Below are positions 1 to 8,719 of a stretch of DNA of 64,000 nt, piece after piece. Every line of letters starts with the position of its first letter. Within the stretch, counting starts at the first letter, position 1. The stretch spans positions 2,480,001-2,544,000 of the forward strand of contig NZ_FUIH01000007.1 of assembly GCF_900162695.1 (NCBI RefSeq), read 5' to 3'. The translations under genes and the position numbers were made by a program. The DNA comes from Virgibacillus siamensis. Lineage in GTDB: Bacteria; Bacillota; Bacilli; Bacillales; Amphibacillaceae. The notes under the pieces were generated by a model. That model did not search any database, was not told the origin of the DNA, and saw only the letters and a program-made list of their open reading frames with translations.

Positions 1-822
1 CCCATTCTTACCATCAATTTCCTTCGCTTGTTCTGGCGGAACAGGGAAAATAAAGTCTGCTTCACCCGTTTTAAGCTTTGCCACCCTGGATCCATTTTCA
101 GGAGTTGGTTCAAAGGTGATTTGATCAACCTTTGGATAACCATCCTGCCAATATTGATCATACTTAACAACTGTTAAATGATCTCCCGGTACCCATTCTT
201 TAAATTTAAACGGACCCGTACCTACCGGATTCCTGGCCACTTTATCCCCATACTTTTTAAGTGCTTTCGGGCTGATCATTCTGCCCGCTGGATGGGCTAA
301 ATTATTAATGAAAGCCCCAAAAGGTTTTTTAAGTTTTATTTTTACGGTATGCTCATCAACAGTCTTTGTCGTTTCTACCATGGCAAATAAACTATGGCGT
401 TTTAAATTATTATCCGGATTGGCTAAACGATCAATATTAACCTTTACTGCCTTAGCGTTAAATGGCGCACCGTCATGAAATGTAATTCCCTTTTTCAATT
501 GGAAAGTGTACACTAAACCATCATCACTGACTTTATAATCCTTTGCTAATACAGGAACAACCTCCATCCCTTTACTGAATCCAAACAACCCCTGAAACAT
601 CGTCCGTTGCACCGAACCTGACAATGTGTCATTGGTATCATGCGGATCCATACTAATAAGGTTCGCATCAACAGCAATGGTCAAATCATTTCCTTCTTTT
701 TTAACAGTCCCTTGAGTTGCATCTTGCCCCTTTGATTCAGAACTGTTAGAACAACCGCTGAACAGCAGAACCAACATAACGAGCACGGCTGCAAATGCTA
801 AAACTCCCTTTCGGCTAAACAT
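1..822 (-). CDS. Peptide ABC transporter substrate-binding lipoprotein (partial, C-terminus beyond left edge)
   Basis: The reading frame is open from an ATG at 820-822 to the left edge, so about 274 residues of the N-terminal part are present. It starts with a lipoprotein signal ending in LLFSGC, with the Cys to be lipidated and the protein held on the outer face of the membrane. The mature part matches the SBP_bac_5 family (DppA/OppA/GsiB type): it contains the phrases MDPHDT, VYTFQLKKGITFHDG and RNPVGTGPFKFKEW, typical of dipeptide/oligopeptide binding proteins. A GGGAGGA ribosome binding site lies just before the ATG. The upstream gap carries a perfect sigma-54 promoter and the gene encoding a sigma-54 activator, so uptake of peptides is probably switched on by that regulator. 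Exact ligand (di-, oligopeptide or glutathione) cannot be told from the fragment. Confidence 0.9.
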   Translation of the reverse strand, partial: MFSRKGVLAFAAVLVMLVLLFSGCSNSSESKGQDATQGTVKKEGNDLTIAVDANLISMDPHDTNDTLSGSVQRTMFQGLFGFSKGMEVVPVLAKDYKVSDDGLVYTFQLKKGITFHDGAPFNAKAVKVNIDRLANPDNNLKRHSLFAMVETTKTVDEHTVKIKLKKPFGAFINNLAHPAGRMISPKALKKYGDKVARNPVGTGPFKFKEWVPGDHLTVVKYDQYWQDGYPKVDQITFEPTPENGSRVAKLKTGEADFIFPVPPEQAKEIDGKNG

Positions 823-873
823 CAAATTCCTCCCTTTGAATATAGTTGGATAATTCCGATCTTGCTTTTCATT

Positions 874-889
874 TGCAAATTCCATGCCA
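874..889 (-). promoter_or_regulatory. Sigma-54 (-24/-12) promoter of the peptide-binding lipoprotein gene
   Basis: Read on the minus strand the site is TGGCATGGAATTTGCA, a full match to the sigma-54 consensus TGGCAYRNNNNTTGCW. The predicted start of transcription is about 40 nt before the ATG at 822. About 60-105 bp further upstream there is a TTTGGTT/AACCAAA inverted repeat (949-955 and 988-994), a plausible enhancer site for the activator encoded at 1307-3379. The consensus match is seen directly; the enhancer role is inferred. Confidence 0.8.
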
Positions 890-998
890 AGTTATGAAAG
901 CTCCCAATTCCGCTATTATTCAATAAATTACAATGATACGCAGCTTTATTTGGTTGGCCATTTCTGAATCTATACACCAAATTGGGTAACCAAAAAAT

Positions 999-1297
999 AA
1001 GGCTGGGACAATATCAAAAATGTGTAATTCAAAAGACATGCAATTAGCTATTTAGCGGAGGAAATATGCGCAGACTCCTGCGGGAGAAGAGGCCTAGGTG
1101 AGACTCCGAAGTGCGCAAGCACGAGGAGACTCAGCAGCCGCCCGCGGTAAAGAAGACACTGCGAAACGATAGTTGAGCAGATGTCGCACTTATGCTCGAA
1201 AGTGAAAGCGGAGTATATTTCCGGAGCGGTTTTACGCTCCATTTTCTAATTAGTGGTCGGGATTTTCCTTTGGATAAAACACTTTTATCCCGGCCTC
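999..1297. repeat. Dispersed 0.3-kb repeat with inverted ends, copy 1
   Basis: This segment shares long blocks with 19821-20201: the left end (GGCTGGGACA..ATCAAAAA), GTGTAATTCAAAAGAC, GGCCTAGGTGAGAC, AGCCGCCCGCGG, GTATATTTCCGGAGCGG and a TATCCCGGCCTC right end. The two ends are imperfect inverted repeats. Internal pairing is evident, for example GGAGCG/CGCTCC around 1216-1240. Copy 1 carries a private insertion of about 57 bp after CCCGCGG (roughly 1147-1204) that copy 2 lacks. It lies between the sigma-54 activator gene and the sigma-54 promoter. The short open frame inside it is not a gene. Confidence 0.85.
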
Positions 1298-1306
1298 TAA
1301 TTCTCA

Positions 1307-3379
1307 CTATTTGTTACGCACATATTCTAATAAACCGCGGCCCATATTGGTAATCTCACTTCCTTTGCGGCCGCGGGATACATAAATCAAACCTTCCTTA
1401 CGCATCAACTCCTGTCTGTATCTTATTTGCTGTTCAGACAGGTTAAATCCGTTTTCTTTAAGAAAAACCAACAGTTGATGTCTTCCTGAAGACGATACTG
1501 TTTTTCTTGAGAGAAACGTTAGCATTGCGATTATTTCATCTATAAATCCCCGTTCATGAAAAGAATCTAACAACTTATTATAATCCCGGTCTTTTTGTTC
1601 CTCTATGTTCAGAAAGCGGGAATTCGCGAAAAATGGCAATTGCTCCCGATAAACGGTTTCATCACAAATATGAGCAAGATATTCTATTGTGTTTTGCAAT
1701 TCCCTTATATTCCCTGGCCAATGGTAATGCTTTAGCGCCTCTTGAGCATTCTGAGAAAAAGTAAACGGCTTTCGCCGCAGTTTCTTTGAGAACCTTTCAA
1801 TAAAAATGTCGCTTAACCATTCTATGTCACATAACCTTTCCCTTAGCGGGGGAAGGCGAATTGGCAAAACGTTTAAGCGATAAAACAAGTCTTCACGGAA
1901 ATCACCAGTCTCTATTAATGTATCCAAATCTTTGTTAGTTGCAGCTATAACTCTTAGATCAAGTGAAATCATCTGCTCACCCCCAACCCGCAGAATTTGT
2001 CTTTCCTGGAGGACACGCAGCAACCTGTTTTGTATTGTTGGGGAGGCATCTCCAATTTCGTCCAAGAAGATCGTTCCTTTATGTGCCTGCTCAAACAACC
2101 CACTGCGGCCATCCTTTTTTGCACCGGTAAATGAGCCGCCTTCATAACCAAACAATTCACTTTCAAGCAGGCTCTCAGATAATGAAGCAAAATTCACCCC
2201 GACAAAAGGGCAATACGATCTAAGAGATGCATTATGAATAGCCTGCGCTAAAATCTCCTTCCCTGTTCCCGTTTCTCCCAGGATCAATATGGTCGAATCG
2301 CTATTCGCAAGTTTTTTTGCTATTTTAATAGATTCCAGAATGGTTTGGTTCTTCGACACCATATCCCGGAATGTATACTGGGCTACATGGTTTTTACCCT
2401 TTATTTTATTCCGGTAATTGTATTCAATCTGCCGTATTTCATTTGTCCTTCGAAACATAAGCAACGTCCCAAACATTTCATTATCCACATAGATATTTTT
2501 TTTGCGCAGGTAATAGGCAATTCCGTTTATATCTTTAAAGGTATCCTCATTATCCTCTATTGATTGAATGCCTTGTATAAAGGTGGAAGGTATTACGGCT
2601 TGCACTTTTTTCCCTATCATATCCCGCCCTTGTCGATTCAGAAGATGCATCGCTTTTTGATTTATCATATTAATAATCCCGTCATTTGAATAAAGAAGGA
2701 TTGCATCGTCGATATTATTTACAATCTGCTCCAAACTGTTTCGCAGCGACTTGGCGGTGAAAATCTCCTGGCTAAGTTCCTCCGTCAAATGAATTAGAGA
2801 TTGAATATAACGGGCGGACAACCGATTTAATTCAAATTCTGAAATATTAAAGTGGTTAAAGATCTCAATAATTGTTGAAATGTCTACGAACCTGGATCCA
2901 ATATCGATCACTTCCTCTACCGAAGAAGGAACGAGATGTGCATCTCCGGGCGTAATCGCAATTTTAATGGACTGGTCTAATTTCGCTCCAGGATAATAGG
3001 AATGGAAATTTAAATCGAGACCCGTTTCTTTTACAACTGAAATCGTTTCTTCTGCCGCTTCCTGCATGTCACTAACCAGAAGAACCCTTGCTCCTTTAGG
3101 GATTTCCAACATCCTCCTGATTTTCGCGAAGTTAATCATTCGCTTGGCTATAATGTATGAAGTATCTTCCGGAAAATAAGGTTTAACCAATTGCAATAAA
3201 ATTTTACTGGAAAGAAGAACAAGTGAATCCTTCTTTATAGTTGAGTGGAACAGCTCATCCACAGTACGTGCCTGAATATCAAAGTAATCATTTAACTTGA
3301 TTTCATGCAGTTGCTCAACAATCGTTTTTAATGTGTGCTTTTGATTTGTAACGACTATAATGGAACCGTAAGTATTCAT
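1307..3379 (-). CDS. Sigma-54-dependent transcriptional activator with PrpR-like sensor and PAS domain
   Basis: A 690-residue enhancer-binding protein. Residues about 1-180 resemble the PrpR_N sensor fold, about 205-320 a PAS domain, and about 345-570 the AAA+ domain with Walker A GETGTGKE (near 367), a GSFTGA loop (a Ser variant of GAFTGA that contacts sigma-54), FLDEIGD Walker B and FREDLFYRLNVLPI. Unlike most family members the C-terminus is not a Fis-type helix-turn-helix; the last 110 residues look like a winged-helix module (SGRHQLLVFLKENGFNLS..). ATG at 3379 follows GGAGGAG. It sits between the M14 peptidase gene (135-nt gap) and the peptide-binding lipoprotein gene with a sigma-54 promoter, so it probably activates peptide uptake in response to a metabolite bound by the N-terminal domain. 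The effector is unknown. Confidence 0.88.
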   Translation of the reverse strand: MNTYGSIIVVTNQKHTLKTIVEQLHEIKLNDYFDIQARTVDELFHSTIKKDSLVLLSSKILLQLVKPYFPEDTSYIIAKRMINFAKIRRMLEIPKGARVLLVSDMQEAAEETISVVKETGLDLNFHSYYPGAKLDQSIKIAITPGDAHLVPSSVEEVIDIGSRFVDISTIIEIFNHFNISEFELNRLSARYIQSLIHLTEELSQEIFTAKSLRNSLEQIVNNIDDAILLYSNDGIINMINQKAMHLLNRQGRDMIGKKVQAVIPSTFIQGIQSIEDNEDTFKDINGIAYYLRKKNIYVDNEMFGTLLMFRRTNEIRQIEYNYRNKIKGKNHVAQYTFRDMVSKNQTILESIKIAKKLANSDSTILILGETGTGKEILAQAIHNASLRSYCPFVGVNFASLSESLLESELFGYEGGSFTGAKKDGRSGLFEQAHKGTIFLDEIGDASPTIQNRLLRVLQERQILRVGGEQMISLDLRVIAATNKDLDTLIETGDFREDLFYRLNVLPIRLPPLRERLCDIEWLSDIFIERFSKKLRRKPFTFSQNAQEALKHYHWPGNIRELQNTIEYLAHICDETVYREQLPFFANSRFLNIEEQKDRDYNKLLDSFHERGFIDEIIAMLTFLSRKTVSSSGRHQLLVFLKENGFNLSEQQIRYRQELMRKEGLIYVSRGRKGSEITNMGRGLLEYVRNK

Positions 3380-3514
3380 GGAACTCCTCCAACCTTTGTA
3401 AAATAATCTGTAACAAGAAAAGTATCCCGTACCACCTGTTGGGTGATACGGGATTTTGTATACGCATTATCCAATTTTTTGAGGGGATAAGTCTTCCAAA
3501 CAAACCCATTCCTC

Positions 3515-5950
3515 TTACTTCGCTGCCTGACTCATTTGCTTAACTTGTAGAACATACTCCGTGAAACCTTTCATAGCCTCTTTCTTATTCACATCAACTG
3601 TCTCTCCATAAATAGCATTCGAAAACAGCCTGTACAAATGATCCGGATAATTTCGGAATCCGGCACGAAGTCCCATCAACAGAACGTTCTTTCCATCTTC
3701 CCTTACAATGACAGGTTTTCCCTGAGCCTGTTCATGGTCTTTCCAGAAGCCGGCCTTGAAAAAGTCTTCCTCCGAAAACGAAGCCACTACTGTCTCGTCA
3801 TCAATACCCGTATACCAGACAGGATTATAGACAAAGCCTGTGCCATTTTCTTCATAACCAGCTGTCAGCAGACTGTCTTCCTCGTACGCTACACGGACAA
3901 TCGCATTGCTGTAGCCGCTATCCGATCCGTGAATATCAAGATCTGTTAATCCCAACTCTTTGGCGACTGCAGAGGCCCCTTTGCCCACTGCAATAAACTT
4001 TCCGCCGTCTGTTACGAATTGGTTTATCGTTTGTTTAAAACTGTCATAATCTCCCTTACTTCTCAGCCAGAAGGGTAACCGGTCTGACCCGCTGTATACG
4101 AGCACATCAACATCGGATAGCCCCTTTTTCGCCACTGCTTCAGGTTTCATTTTTTTCACATCAAAACCCAGCCGCTCCAGCGCAAGTTTTGTTCCGCCTT
4201 TCTCCAATACAGCAACATTCAAATCACCTAATGACATGACCTTCTCAGGCATTTCACCGGTTTTCACGTGCAAACCCGACTTCTTAACTGCTTGCCGTAA
4301 AACACTTCCTTTTTGACTTTCCACAAAGAAATTTCCTTCATCGCCCCTGTAAACCGCTATATCCTTTTTCAGCAATTCATTCACAAGCGCAATTGCCTGA
4401 ACGGAACTATTTGGAATGATGTAAGGTCCCTTTCCTGACAACTCTCCCTGATGAGAAATATAGTTCACATTTCTGGTATTACGAATATCCTCATCCACTC
4501 CGATTGCTTCAAATCCCCATAAGTCCGGCAGGCCTGACACCGCGATATCGTACATCGATTCGGTAATGTCGCTTACATCTTCCCCTTTCCAAAGCATCAT
4601 GTTCGCCATACCCGCTTTCGCCTGATTCATATCAACTACAAATGTTCCAGCATCATATTCCTCTCCATTAATGGTGAAATCTTTTTTCGCACGTTCGACT
4701 TCCACACCATTTTTCAACAGGTGCTTCACCGCTTTTATCGTGACGGTTGGATCAGTCCCATTGACCGGCAGCAGATAAGATTTCGGATACAAGTCCTCAT
4801 CGTCACCGGGATGTATTCCATTTACGCCACGCTTGAAAATTTCAATCTGGTCATGCAGCATGCCAGTTTTATTTTCTGCTGCAAACTTTAGCGCACCCAT
4901 CACTGCATTGACATGCCACGTCACGCCATCCTCCCTGTTGTCCGGGGCTTCGAGCGTATAGCTGTACGTTCCGTGATACATGTTATATTGTGTTGTGAAA
5001 ATCGGCGGATACCCGTCCCAGCCGGATTCCATATCACGATAAGGAATCGTAACGGAATCCAGGTTTTGATAGTACGCTGTGTCATAGTCTTCGGAATTGG
5101 AAACCACTTCATTCTCCATCGCCCGGGCATGATCCATTGCCCATTTGATAAATAAATCAAATTCATAATTTGGGTTATATGGATGTGTCGTCGGTTCTAT
5201 TAAATTGACATAACCATGGAGATCCAAAAAGACGGTCGGATTCCATTCCGTCATTAAATTTACCAATGCCTTCGTTTCCGGTTGTGTCTGTACAAGAAAA
5301 TCCCTGTTCAGGTCTATTCCGTTGCTGTTGTATCTGGTTCCATTAATTCTGCCATCCGGATTCATCACAACATTAAAAACCAATATCGTATTGCTCAAAA
5401 TATTTTTTGTTTCCGCATCATTCGCATATGCGAAATGCTCCACCAATCGCAACACAGCGTCCGTCCCAACGTACTCATCACCATGAATGGAACCGTTTAC
5501 GAGAACAGGCACTTTAAAATCCGGATGTTTCTCAATCCATTTCTGTGCCTTAACAGGATTTTCAATCATTTTCTTCTTAATCATATTCCAGTTGCCATAC
5601 TTGCCATTTCCCAAACTCGGTTCGGCAATTGTCACAGAGTATAGTTTATGCCCTCCCGCTGATTCACCAATCACTTCTACCGATACACGATTGCTGTTCT
5701 TTTCAATCTCATCCAAGATCCCGGGAATTTCGCTGTAAGGTGTATAGTCATAATCATAGTTGTTGAATAACCGGGGATTCGAACGAAGCAGCTGGCGAAA
5801 TTTGTTAAACGGAACCCGGTCATAGTTCTGGGTGGTAGACGAAAGCGTTTCTCGTTTGGCAAAAACCTGATTTTCCATAGTAGTGGGGATTAAAAAAACA
5901 ATAAAAGCAATAAGCAGAAAAAGCACACCAGCACGAAATACAGTACGCAT
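3515..5950 (-). CDS. Secreted M14-family zinc carboxypeptidase
   Basis: An 811-residue exported peptidase. An N-terminal hydrophobic segment with a positive start (MRTVFRAGVLFLLIAF) is a signal peptide. The M14 zinc site is visible: His156 and Glu159 in NGSIHGDEY, His246 in LDLHGY, substrate-binding NPDGR (198-201) and DLNRDF, and the catalytic Glu334 in YTLEAPDN. The C-terminal half (about 500-800) resembles a glutamine-amidotransferase-like fold found in large bacterial M14 peptidases. I chose ATG at 5950 rather than the TTG one codon earlier because AGGAGGAG lies six bases before the ATG. It is followed by the sigma-54 activator and the peptide-binding lipoprotein genes, so it likely trims extracellular peptides that are then imported. 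Confidence 0.92.
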   Translation of the reverse strand: MRTVFRAGVLFLLIAFIVFLIPTTMENQVFAKRETLSSTTQNYDRVPFNKFRQLLRSNPRLFNNYDYDYTPYSEIPGILDEIEKNSNRVSVEVIGESAGGHKLYSVTIAEPSLGNGKYGNWNMIKKKMIENPVKAQKWIEKHPDFKVPVLVNGSIHGDEYVGTDAVLRLVEHFAYANDAETKNILSNTILVFNVVMNPDGRINGTRYNSNGIDLNRDFLVQTQPETKALVNLMTEWNPTVFLDLHGYVNLIEPTTHPYNPNYEFDLFIKWAMDHARAMENEVVSNSEDYDTAYYQNLDSVTIPYRDMESGWDGYPPIFTTQYNMYHGTYSYTLEAPDNREDGVTWHVNAVMGALKFAAENKTGMLHDQIEIFKRGVNGIHPGDDEDLYPKSYLLPVNGTDPTVTIKAVKHLLKNGVEVERAKKDFTINGEEYDAGTFVVDMNQAKAGMANMMLWKGEDVSDITESMYDIAVSGLPDLWGFEAIGVDEDIRNTRNVNYISHQGELSGKGPYIIPNSSVQAIALVNELLKKDIAVYRGDEGNFFVESQKGSVLRQAVKKSGLHVKTGEMPEKVMSLGDLNVAVLEKGGTKLALERLGFDVKKMKPEAVAKKGLSDVDVLVYSGSDRLPFWLRSKGDYDSFKQTINQFVTDGGKFIAVGKGASAVAKELGLTDLDIHGSDSGYSNAIVRVAYEEDSLLTAGYEENGTGFVYNPVWYTGIDDETVVASFSEEDFFKAGFWKDHEQAQGKPVIVREDGKNVLLMGLRAGFRNYPDHLYRLFSNAIYGETVDVNKKEAMKGFTEYVLQVKQMSQAAK

Positions 5951-6496
5951 CAAGATCTCCTCCTATAATAGTTTTATATATTAACAAGGGAAAACCCCTT
6001 GGGATGATCTTGCTTCTCTTTACTACCAGTGACTTATTTGCTGGACTTTTCTGTTCTTGTAACGGGTGCTCTTGTTGAGATGAATCTTAAAACGTTGGAC
6101 TTGAAAGTGATTGAAAAACGGGGAAAACAGAATTTGTCGATGATGGATTTCTCCTGCTTGCAATTATCTGTTTTCATCTCGCAAATAAAACGTATATCGA
6201 CATGATTCCTGTTTAAACGATGTACGGTCATTATAGGCACGTCATTAACAGATATCAATGGGAATTGCAGAACTTTCCAAATTTGATTAAAAAGGTACGC
6301 AGATATAGTCCCAGATCTATTAAAACTTGTTGTAGAACTTGGGGAATTTGTCTTAAAACCAGGAAAAACAAAGGTTACAAAATCCCATCATCCAAAAAAA
6401 CTATGATATAATTATTTTTCGACTTTTAAGTAATTAACGTCAGAAATTAACCTTAATTATCTAAAGAGTCAGTTAATACATACAAGGGGATACACT
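5951..6496. other. Intergenic region between divergent M14 peptidase and DUF1646 genes
   Basis: No complete gene is convincing here. I searched the minus strand for a -24/-12 motif for the M14 gene and found none. On the plus strand TGATATAAT at 6404-6412 is an extended -10 box suited to the DUF1646 gene. A 39-codon stretch at 6287-6406 reads like the end of a real protein (YADIVPDLLKLVVELGEF..) but has no start codon, so it may be a gene remnant. Confidence 0.5.
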
Positions 6497-7603
6497 ATGA
6501 TAACTGGATTAATGATAATATTGTTGCTTGTACTATTTTTACCTTTCACAAAAGTGGTTGAAAAGAATCTGGAAGTGTTTTTATTTATTATGGGTATTGC
6601 ATCTGTACTGGTCAGTCAGGTGTTAGATTGGGAACTTACAAAAGAGGCGCTCGTACATCCGATTAATATTACGTTGGCTGTACTAATTGCGGGGCTGCTA
6701 TTCCGCTGGTTCCAGGGGCCGATTGAAAAAGGAATTTTAGGGATAAGTAAGGCTATGCCATACCGTTTGTTTATTGCACTTTTTGTAATCATTCTGGGGC
6801 TTCTATCCAGTGTGATTACGGCAATTATCGCAGCAATCATTCTTGTTTCGGTAATCAGTGTGCTGCCTATTGACCGCAAATCAGAAATTCGTTTAGTTGT
6901 TTTGGCTTGTTTTGCGATAGGATTGGGTGCTGCACTTACTCCAATTGGCGAGCCGCTTTCGACAATTGTTGTAAGTAAACTGGACGAAAACTTCTTTTAT
7001 TTACTTAAACTTGTTGGCAGATCTGTAATACCGGCAGTAATTATTTTTGGAATCCTTGCTGCATTCTTTGTTAAATCAAGAGAAGAATCAGAAGCAATTA
7101 TGGCCGGCGGTGAGATGGCAGCGGGAAAAGAAATAGGTTCGAATAAGGCTGCCAACAGTGATGGGGAAGCAAAAACCATTGCGAAAACAGAATCAGAGCC
7201 ACAGGTTGAGTCGTATGCGGAAATTATTTTTCGCAGTTTCAAAATATACTTATTTGTTGTGGCATTGACATTTCTCGGTGCAGGATTTGAGCCATTTATC
7301 GAAAAATATTTGCTCGGTCTCAGTCCGTTAGTGTTATATTGGATCAATATGATTTCAGCCGTACTGGACAATGCAACGCTTGCTGCCGCAGAAGTTAGTC
7401 CTGCAATGGATTCACAGACTATCAAGGCAATCCTGATGGGGTTAATGATCAGTGGTGGCATGCTAATTCCGGGAAATATACCGAATATCATTGCCGCTGG
7501 TAAACTCAAAATCACCAGTCTGGAGTATGCCAAATTCGCCTTCCCAATTGGCTTAATTGCTATGACAGGATATTTTGTCGTTGTTCTAGTGACAAATTTG
7601 TAG
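6497..7603 (+). CDS. DUF1646 family putative cation transporter
   Basis: A 368-residue integral membrane protein with about ten hydrophobic segments and a charged cytoplasmic loop around 195-235. The sequence fits the DUF1646 family of the ion-transporter superfamily; the conserved-looking stretches are GLGAALTPIGEPLSTI (about 147-160), MISAVLDNATLAAAEVSP and GGMLIPGNIPNIIAAG, which resemble the paired re-entrant motifs of NhaD/ArsB-like carriers. ATG at 6497 is preceded by AAGGGGA. It stands alone on the plus strand and ends at a strong terminator shared with the pdxA2 operon. Substrate (probably a cation) is not established for the family. Confidence 0.8.
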   Translation: MITGLMIILLLVLFLPFTKVVEKNLEVFLFIMGIASVLVSQVLDWELTKEALVHPINITLAVLIAGLLFRWFQGPIEKGILGISKAMPYRLFIALFVIILGLLSSVITAIIAAIILVSVISVLPIDRKSEIRLVVLACFAIGLGAALTPIGEPLSTIVVSKLDENFFYLLKLVGRSVIPAVIIFGILAAFFVKSREESEAIMAGGEMAAGKEIGSNKAANSDGEAKTIAKTESEPQVESYAEIIFRSFKIYLFVVALTFLGAGFEPFIEKYLLGLSPLVLYWINMISAVLDNATLAAAEVSPAMDSQTIKAILMGLMISGGMLIPGNIPNIIAAGKLKITSLEYAKFAFPIGLIAMTGYFVVVLVTNL

Positions 7604-7676
7604 AAAGTAATTGAAATTATAATAGCAAACCGTTCTTTTGATGGTCATCTGCTAAATACAAATATAGTATGACAAG

Positions 7677-7703
7677 AAAGCCAGCCTGATCGGCTGGCTT
7701 TTG
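7677..7703. terminator. Bidirectional rho-independent terminator
   Basis: Stem AAAGCCAGCC (7677-7686) pairs with GGCTGGCTTT (7692-7701) around a 5-nt loop, flanked by T-rich tracts on both strands. It separates the converging DUF1646 (plus) and pdxA2 (minus) genes. Confidence 0.9.
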
Positions 7704-7723
7704 TCTAAAGTTTTAGGCAAGAA

Positions 7724-8719
7724 CTACTTCTTCGGTGCTAGTTCAATTGCTTGTCTTAGTGCTTCTAACATGCTTCTTTCGTCAGCTTTGCCAGTACCTG
7801 CAATGTCAAATGCTGTTCCGTGATCTACGCTTGTTCGTATAATTGGAAGGCCAACCGTTATATTGACGCCGGCCTCGAGTCCCAAAACTTTTATTGGCCC
7901 ATGTCCTTGATCGTGGTACATAGCCACTACAATATCAAAATCTCCACGTTGTGCTCGAAAAAATAATGTGTCGGCCGGAAGTGGTCCTACAACATTAACA
8001 CCTTCTTCAACTGCGCGCCTAATAGCTGGGATGATTTTTTCTTCTTCTTCTCCGTAACCAAATAAGCCATTTTCTCCAGCATGTGGATTAATTCCGCATA
8101 CACCTATTTTCGGCTTATAAACACCCGAGTTACTAAGTGTTTCATGTGCTAAATGAATTACTTTATAAACTCGTTCCGGATTAATCATATTTATGGCATC
8201 GATTAATCCCACATGAGTTGTAACATGAATCACCTTTAATTTAGGAGAAGAAAGCATCATAGAAAAATCTTTGGTATCTGTTAACTCAGCCAAAATTTCT
8301 GTATGTCCAGGATATACATGACCGCCTTTATGCAATGCTTCTTTATTTAAAGGGGCAGTACAAATTGCCTCAATACGATTATCATTAGCAAGTTCAATAG
8401 CGGTCTTTAAATATTCATATGCAGCATGCCCTGCTTCAGGAGATACATACCCAAACGGTAAATCTTCGGAAAGTAAGTTCAAGTCATAACAAGCTATTTC
8501 ACCATATTCTGTTGTGAAATCAGAATCAGGGCCAATTTCCTTAACTTTTAAATCAATTCCCAAAACTTCGGCAGCACGCTTTAACATTTTTGCATCGCCA
8601 ATTACAATCGGATGGGACTGTTCATATAGATACTTATTTTGTAAACTTTTCACAATGATCTCTGGACCTACTCCTGATGCATCTCCCATTGTAATACCCA
8701 CGATCGGTTTTTTATTCAT
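7724..8719 (-). CDS. pdxA2: 4-phospho-D-threonate/D-erythronate 3-dehydrogenase (PdxA2)
   Basis: A 331-residue member of the PdxA family. Metal-binding histidines are visible in GHTEI, in NPHAGE and in MYHDQGH, and the N-terminal GITMGDASGVGPEI is characteristic. The partner gene is a four-carbon acid sugar kinase and not a pyridoxal gene, which points to the PdxA2 branch: oxidation and decarboxylation of 4-phospho-D-threonate or -erythronate to dihydroxyacetone phosphate with NAD. I chose ATG at 8719; a TTG two codons earlier is possible. The start overlaps the end of the kinase gene by 8 nt, so the two are translationally coupled. Confidence 0.9.
   Translation of the reverse strand: MNKKPIVGITMGDASGVGPEIIVKSLQNKYLYEQSHPIVIGDAKMLKRAAEVLGIDLKVKEIGPDSDFTTEYGEIACYDLNLLSEDLPFGYVSPEAGHAAYEYLKTAIELANDNRIEAICTAPLNKEALHKGGHVYPGHTEILAELTDTKDFSMMLSSPKLKVIHVTTHVGLIDAINMINPERVYKVIHLAHETLSNSGVYKPKIGVCGINPHAGENGLFGYGEEEEKIIPAIRRAVEEGVNVVGPLPADTLFFRAQRGDFDIVVAMYHDQGHGPIKVLGLEAGVNITVGLPIIRTSVDHGTAFDIAGTGKADERSMLEALRQAIELAPKK

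Noticed and set aside
1048..1242. 64-codon frame upstream of the peptide-binding protein gene
   Set aside because: It lies inside repeat copy 1 and is disrupted in copy 2 by insertions; the sequence similarity is at the DNA level only.
5951..6250. Sigma-54 promoter for the M14 peptidase
   Set aside because: No GC-N10-CC arrangement on the plus strand (GG-N10-GC on minus) was found with matching flanks.
7000..7533. 178-codon frame antisense to the DUF1646 gene
   Set aside because: It is the reverse shadow of a well-supported membrane protein gene and has no homology features of its own.
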